From an uncultured Prevotellaceae bacterium (GTDB lineage Bacteria > Bacteroidota > Bacteroidia > Bacteroidales > Bacteroidaceae), in assembly GCA_947176655.1 (NCBI GenBank), contig CAMWRK010000043.1, forward strand, positions 1-12,224: a stretch of DNA of 12,224 bases, written 5' to 3'. A model generated the notes under the pieces. The model did no database searches. It was not told where the DNA came from and saw only the letters and a list, made by a program, of their open reading frames with translations. This document shows, in pieces, positions 1-6,865 of this stretch. Within the stretch, counting starts at the first letter, position 1, and each line of letters starts with the position of its first letter. Both the position numbers and the translations under genes were made by a program.

Positions 1-476
1 ACGATATTCAGTCTCGCCAACGTCCGAACCAGCCTTATGAGGTTATGTATTCAGGAGAGAGCAGACGTTACACCGGAATGGTAGACAATACCTTCCATCA
101 GTTGGATATGGAATTGTTATACATGTTCAATGCGAGCAATCTATGGACAGGATATGACAAGCGTAATGCTTTTAATGTGTATGTTGAAGCTGGTCCATTG
201 TTCTCGGCAATGCTTTCACAGAGCAATTCTTTGGCAGAAGGCAGTGGGATTACCGGAACAGGTTTCCGTTATCTCGGAACTAATTATGGAGGAAAGACTT
301 CTTTAGGATTGGCAGCCGGTGTATTGATGGCTATTCCTGTTAACCGTCATTGGGATATAACTACAGAGGTCATGGGTAAATATTACCTTAATCGTGGCTA
401 TATGCCGGAATATTCCCCAAGGTTCATAAATGGAGTCAAGATAAACTTCAGCGTAGGTACAAGATACAATTTCTAA
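1..476 (+). CDS. Outer-membrane beta-barrel protein, C-terminal part (5' end outside window)
   Basis: The frame is open from base 3, with no stop, to the TAA at 474-476. The Met at 45 is therefore probably internal and the true start lies before the window. The visible 158 or so residues alternate hydrophobic and polar residues in strand-like stretches (for example YVEAGPLFSAML, TSLGLAAGVLMAIPV, WDITTEVMGKYYL). The protein ends in INFSVGTRYNF, and a terminal aromatic Phe on an amphipathic last strand is the usual signal for BAM-dependent outer-membrane insertion. From this I infer a small outer-membrane beta-barrel protein; nothing visible indicates a substrate or partner. It is followed by a strong hairpin and converges with the minus-strand gene at 622-1143. 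It could equally be the barrel part of a larger protein, because the N-terminus is missing. Confidence 0.75.
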   Translation, partial: DIQSRQRPNQPYEVMYSGESRRYTGMVDNTFHQLDMELLYMFNASNLWTGYDKRNAFNVYVEAGPLFSAMLSQSNSLAEGSGITGTGFRYLGTNYGGKTSLGLAAGVLMAIPVNRHWDITTEVMGKYYLNRGYMPEYSPRFINGVKINFSVGTRYNF

Positions 477-503
477 TTTGAACCCATATTTGATGCAAGT
501 AAG

Positions 504-548
504 AGCAATGCCGGCAAACGTATGTATGAATCGTTTGCCGGCATTGCT
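504..548. terminator. Bidirectional hairpin terminator between convergent genes
   Basis: A perfect 17-bp inverted repeat (504-520 with 532-548; left arm AGCAATGCCGGCAAACG) encloses an 11-nt loop, 28 bases after the stop of the barrel gene. The plus-strand side is followed by an A/T-rich stretch with TTTTCCTCTT rather than an immediate T-run. The minus-strand side continues CTTACTT. Its position between two convergent 3' ends and its long GC-rich stem support a shared terminator. The weak U-tracts mean it could instead act mainly as a 3'-end stabilising hairpin. Confidence 0.75.
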
Positions 549-621
549 TAAGACTATATATTTTCCTCTTAATAACGTTGTTGTCTAACCTTACATCTCT
601 GTGTTAGCTTTCTGTTGTGCA

Positions 622-1143
622 TCACCTTATGCTGAATGGCCATACGCGCCAGTCTCCGAGGTCGCCTATCGGTTCTCCAGTGAGCCATGTGAAGAAGTAT
701 TCGCCTGCGTCAAGTGGGCTGAGCGGCTGTATTATGAACGATTCGTCACCATGTGCCTGTATGCTGAAATTGTTGAGATTGACGAAAATGCAGTCGTTGT
801 CACGCAGGACTGCCTTTGGTATCTTGCGGTATGATTTTTTCGTCTTCAGTTTTATCAGAACCATGTCGCTGAGCAGAAGAGAATCTGTGTTTACAATGAA
901 CTGCGGTCTGTTTCCATCGACTAACTGTTTTGCTCTCGTCCCCCACAGATAGCGTTGCATCCTGCTCTTGAGCTGTATGTCGGCTATTTTCCATCCAGGC
1001 TTCACTTCGGTCTGGGTCTGTTGCGCTTCGATGGCGTATGTCCGGTCTACGGATATTGTTTCCACGCTCTGTGCATGTGTCCCAATTTCTGCCGTCATGA
1101 GGAGAAGAGCGGCTGTTGTGTGCTTAAATATCGTGCAGTTCAT
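622..1143 (-). CDS. Secreted protein of unknown function, 173 aa
   Basis: I do not recognise a named family. The N-terminus (MNCTIFKHTTAALLLMTAEI then GTHA/QS) looks like a Sec signal peptide with a plausible signal peptidase I site after Ala24; there is no lipobox. The mature part (about 149 residues) has no membrane segment. It contains a segment around 79-112 ending in a basic run (IKLKTKKSYRKIPK), then NLNNFSIQ (122-129), and ends in LDAGEYFFTWL and GDWRVWPFSIR, which suggest a compact beta-rich periplasmic or surface domain. The start at 1143 is favoured because the signal peptide begins there and a -7 promoter box ends only 7 nt upstream. The gene is monocistronic: it converges with the barrel gene and is divergent from nhaD. 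That it is a real gene is supported by the signal peptide, promoter and terminator; its function is unknown. Confidence 0.75.
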   Translation of the reverse strand: MNCTIFKHTTAALLLMTAEIGTHAQSVETISVDRTYAIEAQQTQTEVKPGWKIADIQLKSRMQRYLWGTRAKQLVDGNRPQFIVNTDSLLLSDMVLIKLKTKKSYRKIPKAVLRDNDCIFVNLNNFSIQAHGDESFIIQPLSPLDAGEYFFTWLTGEPIGDLGDWRVWPFSIR

Positions 1144-1150
1144 GATATGG

Positions 1151-1158
1151 CAAAGTTA
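1151..1158 (-). promoter_or_regulatory. Bacteroidetes-type -7 box for the secreted-protein gene
   Basis: On the minus strand the sequence reads TAACTTTGCC, matching the Bacteroidetes -7 consensus TAnnTTTG at all six fixed positions. The last G is 7 nt from the ATG of the 173-residue gene (start at 1143), so transcription would begin at or within a few bases of the start codon, leaving little or no leader. No clear -33 TTTG is visible at the expected distance. Confidence 0.55.
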
Positions 1159-1192
1159 CATCTTTTCATTGAATATATGTAGCCCTAACTTG

Positions 1193-1240
1193 TGAAGTGC
1201 CCCCCAAAAGTTAGACACAAAACTTTTGGGGGGCACTTCA
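1193..1240. repeat. 48-bp perfect palindromic element resembling paired IS150-group ends
   Basis: Left arm TGAAGTGCCCCCCAAAAGTT (1193-1212), an 8-nt loop AGACACAA (1213-1220), and the exact reverse complement at 1221-1240. The bases CTTG occur immediately on both sides (1189-1192 and 1241-1244), like a 4-bp target duplication. From memory, the arms resemble terminal repeats of IS150-group IS3-family elements (TG...CCCCAAAAGTT...), with TG/CA outer ends. There is no room for a transposase, so this would be a minimal non-autonomous element or the abutted ends of a deleted one. It lies in a divergent intergenic region, where a terminator is not expected. The palindrome is directly visible; the IS origin is inference. 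Confidence 0.7.
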
Positions 1241-1272
1241 CTTGTGGGATTTGTTTTTTTTAAGTAAATTTG
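1241..1272 (+). promoter_or_regulatory. Candidate nhaD promoter (-33 CTTG, -7 TAAATTTG)
   Basis: TAAATTTGCG at 1265-1274 matches the Bacteroidetes -7 box TAnnTTTG (1265-1272). CTTG at 1241-1244 lies 20 bp upstream, the usual spacing for a -33 element, although it has C for the first T. A closer TTTG at 1250-1253 is only 11 bp away, which is too near. The start codon at 1310 would give a leader of about 30 nt. The -33 candidate is also the right-hand CTTG repeat flanking the palindrome. The -7 box is a strong match; the -33 assignment is tentative. Confidence 0.55.
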
Positions 1273-1309
1273 CGTCTGAAACATGTTGTCTTTTTAATAT
1301 TTAGGTCAA

Positions 1310-2707
1310 ATGACTATCGCGATAGTGGTTGTGATACTGCTGGGTTATCTGTTTATAGCAACAGAACATCTGACCCGCGTGAACAAGGCTCTGGTTGCAA
1401 TTTTCTGCGGTACCGTCGGATGGGTGCTTTTCATGTGTACCGGTACATCGTTCGTCAATGTCATGCATCACAACGAGTACCTGAATTTCCTTGGTGGAGC
1501 GGGTCATACAGTGCTTCTGAGCAAGGAGTTCATTGCCGAACATATATTCTTGCGATACGTAGGGCAGGTAGGTGAACTTGTCCTGTATCTTCTTGCTACT
1601 ATGTCAATAGTGGAAGTCCTCACCAACAACGAATGCTTTTCCTTTGTCGAATTGTGGCTCAGACGGTGCAACACGGCTCAGATGCTGTGGCTTACGGTGC
1701 TCATAACCTTTATGATAAGTTCCTGTATAGACAACCTCACTGTGACGGTGCTGATGCTGATGATACTCAGGAAACTCATACGCAATGGCAAACAGAGGAT
1801 GTATATAGGTTCCGCCATAGTAATTGCCGCCAGCTGCGGCGGATGCTGGACAGTCATAGGCGATGTCGTAGGTCTGATGGTCTGGGGCAAAGGTGCCGTG
1901 ACGGCAACAAACTTTACAGCGGCATTGGTGCTGCCGGCCATTGTTGCAACAATAATCCCCACAGCATTCATACAGTGTCAGTTGCCAGACCATCTTGATC
2001 TGGACAGACCGGCATACTCTTTCCGTGGAGATGACAGCATGCTTGCCTGGTGGCAGAAATTGCTGCTTCTTTTCTTCGGTATAGGCGGTCTGCTGTTCGT
2101 ACCTTCCTTTCACAGGATAACATTGCTGCCTCCTTTCCTTGGCGCATTGTGTTGTCTCGGCATCGTATGGGTGCTGAACGAGATTATCAATGCCCACCGT
2201 ATACATACGGAGCAGCCGCAGAACATCTCCCTCGGACGTAGCCTCCAGTATGAGGTGCTTCAGGTTATCATGTATTGTGTGGGAGTGTCGCTTTGTGTGG
2301 ATGTTCTTATAGAAATAGGTGCCATGCGTGCTGCTGCCGGCTGGCTGGACAGCAATATACACAATATCTATATAGCCAGTGCTTTTATGGGTCTGATGAG
2401 CAGCGTTCTGGACAACATTGCTTTGGTCATGGCTGGCATAAACATATATTCTGTCTTGCCTTCAGAGGCAGTGCATGGAGAATATATGGCGGCTTTTGTG
2501 CAGAATGGCCAGTACTGGCATCTTATCGCCCTCAGCGGCAACGTCGGAGGCTGTCTTCTGCCCATAGGCAGCGTAGCCGGTTTTGCCCTGATGAGAGCCG
2601 AGGGTGTCACAGTGTGGTGGTATCTGCGCCGCATCAGCATGTTCTCTTTCTTAGGCTGGGCTGCTTCTGTCGGCACGTATTTTCTGGTGGACTACTTCCT
2701 GAGATAG
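1310..2707 (+). CDS. nhaD: NhaD-type sodium:proton antiporter
   Basis: A 465-residue polytopic inner-membrane protein with about a dozen hydrophobic segments, close to the usual size of NhaD (ion transporter superfamily). These antiporters exchange cytoplasmic Na+ (or Li+) for protons and support salt and pH homeostasis. Two inverted-topology halves can be seen. The first has SSCIDNLTVTVLMLM (137-151) followed by GGCWTVIGD (177-185). The second has SSVLDNIALV (364-373) followed by NVGGCLLPIGSVAG (411-424). The paired S-S-x-x-D-N motifs carry Asp141 and Asp368, likely ion-site residues by family analogy. The segment after GGCWTVIGD reads VVGLMVW, whereas NhaD proteins I remember have T-rich residues there. 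The start is preceded by a promoter box and no clear Shine-Dalgarno. The next gene begins 38 bp downstream and may be cotranscribed. The family is secure; ion specificity is inferred. Confidence 0.85.
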   Translation: MTIAIVVVILLGYLFIATEHLTRVNKALVAIFCGTVGWVLFMCTGTSFVNVMHHNEYLNFLGGAGHTVLLSKEFIAEHIFLRYVGQVGELVLYLLATMSIVEVLTNNECFSFVELWLRRCNTAQMLWLTVLITFMISSCIDNLTVTVLMLMILRKLIRNGKQRMYIGSAIVIAASCGGCWTVIGDVVGLMVWGKGAVTATNFTAALVLPAIVATIIPTAFIQCQLPDHLDLDRPAYSFRGDDSMLAWWQKLLLLFFGIGGLLFVPSFHRITLLPPFLGALCCLGIVWVLNEIINAHRIHTEQPQNISLGRSLQYEVLQVIMYCVGVSLCVDVLIEIGAMRAAAGWLDSNIHNIYIASAFMGLMSSVLDNIALVMAGINIYSVLPSEAVHGEYMAAFVQNGQYWHLIALSGNVGGCLLPIGSVAGFALMRAEGVTVWWYLRRISMFSFLGWAASVGTYFLVDYFLR

Positions 2708-2745
2708 GCTGTCGTCTGCCATTGTTTCCATAATGTATTATAAGT

Positions 2746-4062
2746 ATGACATATAATTTGTACACCGCGGGTATAAAATCCCTAAATCCAATGCAGGAGG
2801 ACATGCTGTGCCAGATGCGAAGGCACGATTCCGTGGTATTGCTTTCCCCTACGGGCAGCGGCAAGACTTTGGGCTATATGCTTCCTGTCATCGAGGCCAT
2901 GAAACCCACATCCTTTCCTACGGTACTTGTTCTTGTACCAAGTCGTGAACTGGCCATGCAGACCCGGGATGTGGCTCTCTGTCTGTGTCGCGAGACAAGA
3001 GCCTGTGCTTTCTATGGCGGACGTACGGCCATGGAGGAGCACCGTACTATTACCAGCGTGTCGCCGCAGATGATAATAGGCACTCCGGGACGTATTCTGG
3101 ATCATCTGCAAAAAGGAAACTTTGCCGTGCAAAACATAGACACGCTGGTTATCGACGAGTTCGACAAGTCTCTTGAACTCGGCTTCCGTAACCAGATGGC
3201 CGACATAATGGCGCTTCTGCCATCCGTGAAGAAGCGCATCCTGCTTTCCGCTACTGACAGTCCGGACATTCCTGCATTTGTAGGAACAGGCAGCGTACTT
3301 AGGCTTGATTACCTTTCCGGTGATTCGCATGAAGACTATGCCGATAGGATTCGCAATTTTGTGCTGCGTTCTCCCGATAAGGACAAACTTGAAACGCTCG
3401 GCCATCTGCTCTGCTCTTTCGGCAGCAGTTGCAGCATCGTCTTTCTCAATTACCGCGAGGCTGTGGAGCGCGTACATCAGTTCCTGCGCAAGGCAGGTTT
3501 CTGTGTAGCTGCCTATCACGGAGCTATGGAGCAGAAAGAGCGTGAGAGGGCTCTGTTTCGTTTCCGTAGCGGTTGCGCCAATGTTCTTGTCAGTACGGAT
3601 CTTGCTGCCCGCGGCCTTGACATTCCAAACGTGGAGAATATTATTCACTATCATCTTCCCACGAACAACGATACCTACATACACCGTAACGGTCGTTCGG
3701 CGCGTTGGGACAAGGCGGGAACCTCGTATCTTATCCTCGGTCCGGAAGAGAGCGTAGATATGATTGGCGTCTCCTCCGTCATACACCAAATGGACATTCC
3801 GGCGGACGTGCATGTTCCTGCCTCCGATTGGGAGACGCTGTACATAGGCCGAGGCAAGAAGGACAAGATCAACAAGGTGGACATCGTAGGATTTCTCTGC
3901 AAGACCGGCGGACTGGAGCGCGACAGGCTGGGCATGATTACCGTTATGCCGCATTGGTCTTTTGCTGCCGTTGACCGTACATGCATCAGGTCGCTCATGA
4001 AGCGCATAGACGGCCAGAAAATAAAAGGTCAGAAGACCATCATAGAGCCTATCCGTCAGTAG
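2746..4062 (+). CDS. DEAD-box RNA helicase with DbpA-like RNA-binding C-terminus
   Basis: An ATP-dependent RNA helicase of 438 residues. Motifs in order: Q motif around NPMQ (14-17); motif I SPTGSGKT (34-41); Ia PSRELA (65-70); Ib TPGR (113-116); II DEFD (137-140) in place of DEAD; III SAT (168-170); IV region IVFLNY (231-236); V STDLAARGLD (283-292); VI HRNGRSAR (313-320). The last 60 or so residues (VDIVGFL 378-384, GMITVMPHWSFAAVD 396-410, KIKGQK 425-430) resemble the DbpA/CsdA-type RRM domain, which in E. coli DbpA binds 23S rRNA during large-subunit assembly. I infer a role in ribosome biogenesis or RNA remodelling. Motif II DEFD and Trp321 after motif VI, where Gly is common, are departures from consensus. 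It lies 38 bp after nhaD on the same strand with no terminator between, so cotranscription is possible. Orthology to dbpA proper is not certain. Confidence 0.85.
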   Translation: MTYNLYTAGIKSLNPMQEDMLCQMRRHDSVVLLSPTGSGKTLGYMLPVIEAMKPTSFPTVLVLVPSRELAMQTRDVALCLCRETRACAFYGGRTAMEEHRTITSVSPQMIIGTPGRILDHLQKGNFAVQNIDTLVIDEFDKSLELGFRNQMADIMALLPSVKKRILLSATDSPDIPAFVGTGSVLRLDYLSGDSHEDYADRIRNFVLRSPDKDKLETLGHLLCSFGSSCSIVFLNYREAVERVHQFLRKAGFCVAAYHGAMEQKERERALFRFRSGCANVLVSTDLAARGLDIPNVENIIHYHLPTNNDTYIHRNGRSARWDKAGTSYLILGPEESVDMIGVSSVIHQMDIPADVHVPASDWETLYIGRGKKDKINKVDIVGFLCKTGGLERDRLGMITVMPHWSFAAVDRTCIRSLMKRIDGQKIKGQKTIIEPIRQ

Positions 4063-4100
4063 AGCGGGGGATAGAACAATACATACATATATAGCAACTT

Positions 4101-4134
4101 AACAAAAACAAGACAAAGAAACAACATAAACCGT
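4101..4134 (+). promoter_or_regulatory. A-rich, Shine-Dalgarno-less leader of ettA
   Basis: Positions 4101-4130 contain 22 A, 5 C, 2 G and 1 T, ending just before the ATG at 4135. In Bacteroidetes, which rarely use Shine-Dalgarno pairing, unstructured A-rich leaders are associated with efficient initiation. I found no TAnnTTTG box in the gap 4063-4134, so the promoter is unidentified, and ettA may be read through from the helicase gene. Confidence 0.4.
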
Positions 4135-5829
4135 ATGGCAATAACAGACGATAAGAAGATTATCTTCTCGATGGTCGGAGTAAGCAAGACCATCACGCAG
4201 AATCAAAAGCAGGTACTGAAAAACATTTACCTTAGTTTTTTCTATGGTGCGAAAATAGGTATCATCGGTCTGAACGGCTCCGGTAAGACAACATTGATGA
4301 AAATTATTGCCGGTTTGGAACAGCCTTCACAGGGTGAGGTCGTATGGAGTCCGGGCTACAGTGTCGGCTACTTGGAACAGGAACCATATCTTGACGATGA
4401 AAAGACAGTTTTGGAGGTTGTCAAGGAGGGTGTGCAGAACGTAGTGGATGCCTTGGACGAGTACAACGCCATAAATGATAAGTTCGGACTGCCGGAATAT
4501 TATGAGAACGAGGACAAAATGAACGCATTGTTTGCCCGTCAGGGCGAACTGCAGGACATCCTCGACGCTACAGACGCATGGAATCTGGACACCCGTCTGG
4601 AGCGTGCCATGGATGCCCTCCGCTGTCCTCCTGCCGACCAGAAGTGTGCTGTGCTTTCCGGAGGCGAACGCCGCCGTGTGGCACTCTGCCGCCTGCTTCT
4701 TCAGAAACCTGATGTTTTGCTCCTTGACGAACCTACCAACCACCTTGATGCCGAGAGTATCGACTGGCTCGAGCAGCATTTGCAGCAATACGAAGGTACT
4801 GTCATCTGTGTGACCCACGACCGTTATTTCCTTGACGACGTGGCGGGATGGATTCTCGAACTTGACCGTGGCGAGGGCATTCCATGGCAAGGAAATTACA
4901 GTTCCTGGCTTGACCAGAAAACCAAGCGCATGGCACAGGAGGAGAAAGTGGCGAGCAAACGTCGCAAGACATTGGAACGTGAGCTTGAATGGGTGCGCAT
5001 GGCTCCTAAGGCTCGTCAGGCCAAGGGCAAGGCACGTCTGAAATCCTACGAGAGCATGCTCAATCAGGAACAGCGCGAACGTGAGGAAAAACTGGAAATC
5101 TTCATTCCCAACGGTCCGCGACTCGGCAACAAGGTCATCGAGGCTCACGGCTTGTGCAAATCTTTCGGCGACAAAATCCTCATCAAGAATCTGGACTTCA
5201 TGCTGCCTCCCAACGGCATAGTCGGAGTCATCGGTCCCAACGGTGCGGGCAAGACCACGCTGTTCCGCATGATTATGGGTCTGGAGTCACCCGATGCCGG
5301 TACTTTCGAAGTCGGCGAGACAGTCAAGCTGGCCTATGTCGATCAGAGTCACAAGGACATAAAGGCTGACGCCAGTGTGTTCAACGTTGTTAGTCAGGGC
5401 AACGAACTGATTCGCATAGGCGGGCATGACATCAACACCCGTGCCTACCTCTCACGTTTCAATTTCACCGGAGCCGATCAGGAAAAGAAGTGCGGTGTAC
5501 TCTCCGGTGGTGAGCGCAACCGCCTACACCTTGCCATGGCACTGAAGGAAGAAGGCAACGTGCTCCTGCTTGACGAACCTACAAACGATATAGACGTAAA
5601 CACCCTGCGTGCACTGGAGGAAGGCTTGGAAGCCTTTGCCGGCTGTGCCGTAGTCATCAGCCACGATCGCTGGTTCCTTGACCGTATCTGCACTCACATC
5701 CTGGCCTATGAGGGCAATGGTGAGGTATTCTTCTTCGAAGACTCCTATTCAGAATACGAACAGAACCGTTGCAAGCGTCTTGGCATAGAGGAACCTAAAC
5801 GCATACGCTATCGCAAACTGGAGGACTGA
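4135..5829 (+). CDS. ettA: EttA, energy-dependent translational throttle (ABC-F ATPase)
   Basis: A soluble ribosome-associated ABC-F protein of 564 residues, close to E. coli EttA (555). EttA binds the ribosomal E site and gates entry into elongation according to energy charge. There are two ABC domains. The first has Walker A GLNGSGKT (45-52), signature LSGGERRRVALCRLLLQKPD (174-193), Walker B LLLDEP (195-200) with Glu199, and His228. The second has Walker A GPNGAGKT (367-374), signature LSGGERNRLHLA (457-468), Walker B LLLDEP (477-482) with Glu481, and His510. The linker (about 255-330) keeps the charged helical P-site-tRNA-interacting segment, including KSxERELEWVR-like and KGKARL sequence. 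The stretch WILELDRGEGIPW (239-251) and the end EPKRIRYRK are typical of the EttA subfamily and argue against a resistance-type ABC-F. The leader is A-rich without Shine-Dalgarno. AUA is used for only 9 of 34 Ile, fewer than in neighbouring dnaB. Confidence 0.95.
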   Translation: MAITDDKKIIFSMVGVSKTITQNQKQVLKNIYLSFFYGAKIGIIGLNGSGKTTLMKIIAGLEQPSQGEVVWSPGYSVGYLEQEPYLDDEKTVLEVVKEGVQNVVDALDEYNAINDKFGLPEYYENEDKMNALFARQGELQDILDATDAWNLDTRLERAMDALRCPPADQKCAVLSGGERRRVALCRLLLQKPDVLLLDEPTNHLDAESIDWLEQHLQQYEGTVICVTHDRYFLDDVAGWILELDRGEGIPWQGNYSSWLDQKTKRMAQEEKVASKRRKTLERELEWVRMAPKARQAKGKARLKSYESMLNQEQREREEKLEIFIPNGPRLGNKVIEAHGLCKSFGDKILIKNLDFMLPPNGIVGVIGPNGAGKTTLFRMIMGLESPDAGTFEVGETVKLAYVDQSHKDIKADASVFNVVSQGNELIRIGGHDINTRAYLSRFNFTGADQEKKCGVLSGGERNRLHLAMALKEEGNVLLLDEPTNDIDVNTLRALEEGLEAFAGCAVVISHDRWFLDRICTHILAYEGNGEVFFFEDSYSEYEQNRCKRLGIEEPKRIRYRKLED

Positions 5830-5931
5830 GCTGTCATTTTGTTCAATAATCAGGCTGTATAACAACTATTAGAAATAGAGAGTCGCCTCGCAAGGAAGAA
5901 CTCTGGACGGAGGAAATCATTAAAATAAGAT

Positions 5932-5968
5932 TGTCACTAAGCCTCATTGATTCAGAGGCTTAGTGACA
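5932..5968. terminator. Shared hairpin terminator of convergent ettA and menA
   Basis: A perfect 14-bp inverted repeat (5932-5945 with 5955-5968; TGTCACTAAGCCTC) encloses a 9-nt loop. The menA stop codon (5952-5954 on the minus strand) lies inside the loop, and the last menA codons form one arm. On the minus strand the hairpin runs into AATCTTATTTTAATG, a moderate U-tract, so it serves menA best. On the plus strand no T-run follows. Its place between convergent genes fits a bidirectional terminator. Confidence 0.65.
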
Positions 5969-6860
5969 GTGTTACAAGGAGAGCAAAAACAAATATAGAC
6001 ATGGCGGTCATGCCGAGGACGCGGTTTAGGGCACGTCCTCGGCTTATTGTGTGCAGTAGGTATAGAATGTATCCGTGCAGTGGCAGGAAGAGCAGTGGGA
6101 TGAATGTCCGTGTGGAGACGGCTTGCCGTGGTGAAAGGAGATTCTGACCGAGGCAGGCCAGCAGGCAGGCCGCTATGCCTATGAGGCCGTACAGCCAGAG
6201 AGTGGCGCGTGCGCCTATGATGGTGACAAGAGTGGTCTTGCCTGTCGCGGCATCTGTGTCGCGGTCGCGGAGGTTGTTGACGATCAGCAGGCAGTCTGTC
6301 ACCAGTCCCTGTGCCAGAGCCAGAAACCAGATGCCGGATGGGATGTCGGTTAGGGATGGCAGAGGGTGCTGCAAGTAGAATGTGTACGCCACGGGGCATA
6401 GGCCGAAAAAGAGTATTACCAGCACATCACCCAAGGCTATGCGCGAGAACAGGGTGGTGTAGAGGAAGCAGAACGCGACGCAGGCTAGCCCGACAGCCAC
6501 GCACTGCCATCCGCCCCATGCCACGAGGGGCAGGCCGGTGAGACAGGCCAGTACCGTCACGATATACAGGCCGCAACGCATGGCCGGCAGGGTTATCCAG
6601 CCCTGCGCACAAGCGCGTTCGGGACCAAGACGTTCTGCTGTGTCCACTCCGTGGAGACAGTCGAAATAGTCGTTCACAAGGTTGGCATCGGTCTGCATGA
6701 GCAGAGCGAAGAGGAGGCATAGGATGGCAGTGGGCATGTCTATTTGTCCGTATGTGCCGAAGGCGGCGGCTAATGCCACTATGACCGGAGCTGTCGCGCC
6801 GGTCAGCGTCTTGGGTCTGGCGGCCAGCCACCAGGCGTGGGGGGAATTTGTCTTGACCAT
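5952..6860 (-). CDS. menA: 1,4-dihydroxy-2-naphthoate polyprenyltransferase
   Basis: A membrane prenyltransferase of the UbiA superfamily (302 residues) that joins a polyprenyl diphosphate to 1,4-dihydroxy-2-naphthoate, giving demethylmenaquinone, the committed membrane step of menaquinone synthesis. The N-terminus HAWWLAARPKTLTGATAPV (8-26) is characteristic of MenA. Asp-rich motif 1 is NLVNDYFD (60-67) followed by G71 and D73, and motif 2 is NNLRDRDTD (195-203); both bind Mg2+-diphosphate in the family. About eight to nine hydrophobic helices are visible. The start at 6860 is chosen because family similarity begins there and a -7 box ends 5 nt upstream. An in-frame extension to 7037 would run across the dnaB start and adds non-family sequence. 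The gene is divergent from dnaB (127-bp gap) and convergent with ettA. No other men genes lie in the window. It is noticeably G+C-rich compared with its flanks. Confidence 0.9.
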   Translation of the reverse strand: MVKTNSPHAWWLAARPKTLTGATAPVIVALAAAFGTYGQIDMPTAILCLLFALLMQTDANLVNDYFDCLHGVDTAERLGPERACAQGWITLPAMRCGLYIVTVLACLTGLPLVAWGGWQCVAVGLACVAFCFLYTTLFSRIALGDVLVILFFGLCPVAYTFYLQHPLPSLTDIPSGIWFLALAQGLVTDCLLIVNNLRDRDTDAATGKTTLVTIIGARATLWLYGLIGIAACLLACLGQNLLSPRQAVSTRTFIPLLFLPLHGYILYLLHTISRGRALNRVLGMTAMSIFVFALLVTLSLSL

Positions 6861-6865
6861 GTGGG

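Noticed and set aside
1193..1261. Palindrome plus downstream T-run (1254-1261) as an ordinary intrinsic terminator
   Set aside because: The T-run starts more than ten bases after the stem, and the genes on both sides diverge, so there is no transcript to end here.
2782..3954. Long minus-strand open frame of 390 codons inside the helicase gene
   Set aside because: It is the antisense shadow of a gene with every helicase motif, and the antisense protein has no domain-like sequence or start signals.
4327..5148. Minus-strand open frame of 273 codons inside ettA
   Set aside because: It is a shadow of the strongly conserved ettA coding strand, with no promoter or initiation signal.
4135..5829. 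Antibiotic-resistance ABC-F protein
   Set aside because: The sequence follows EttA closely throughout, including the linker and C-terminus, so a housekeeping translation factor fits better.
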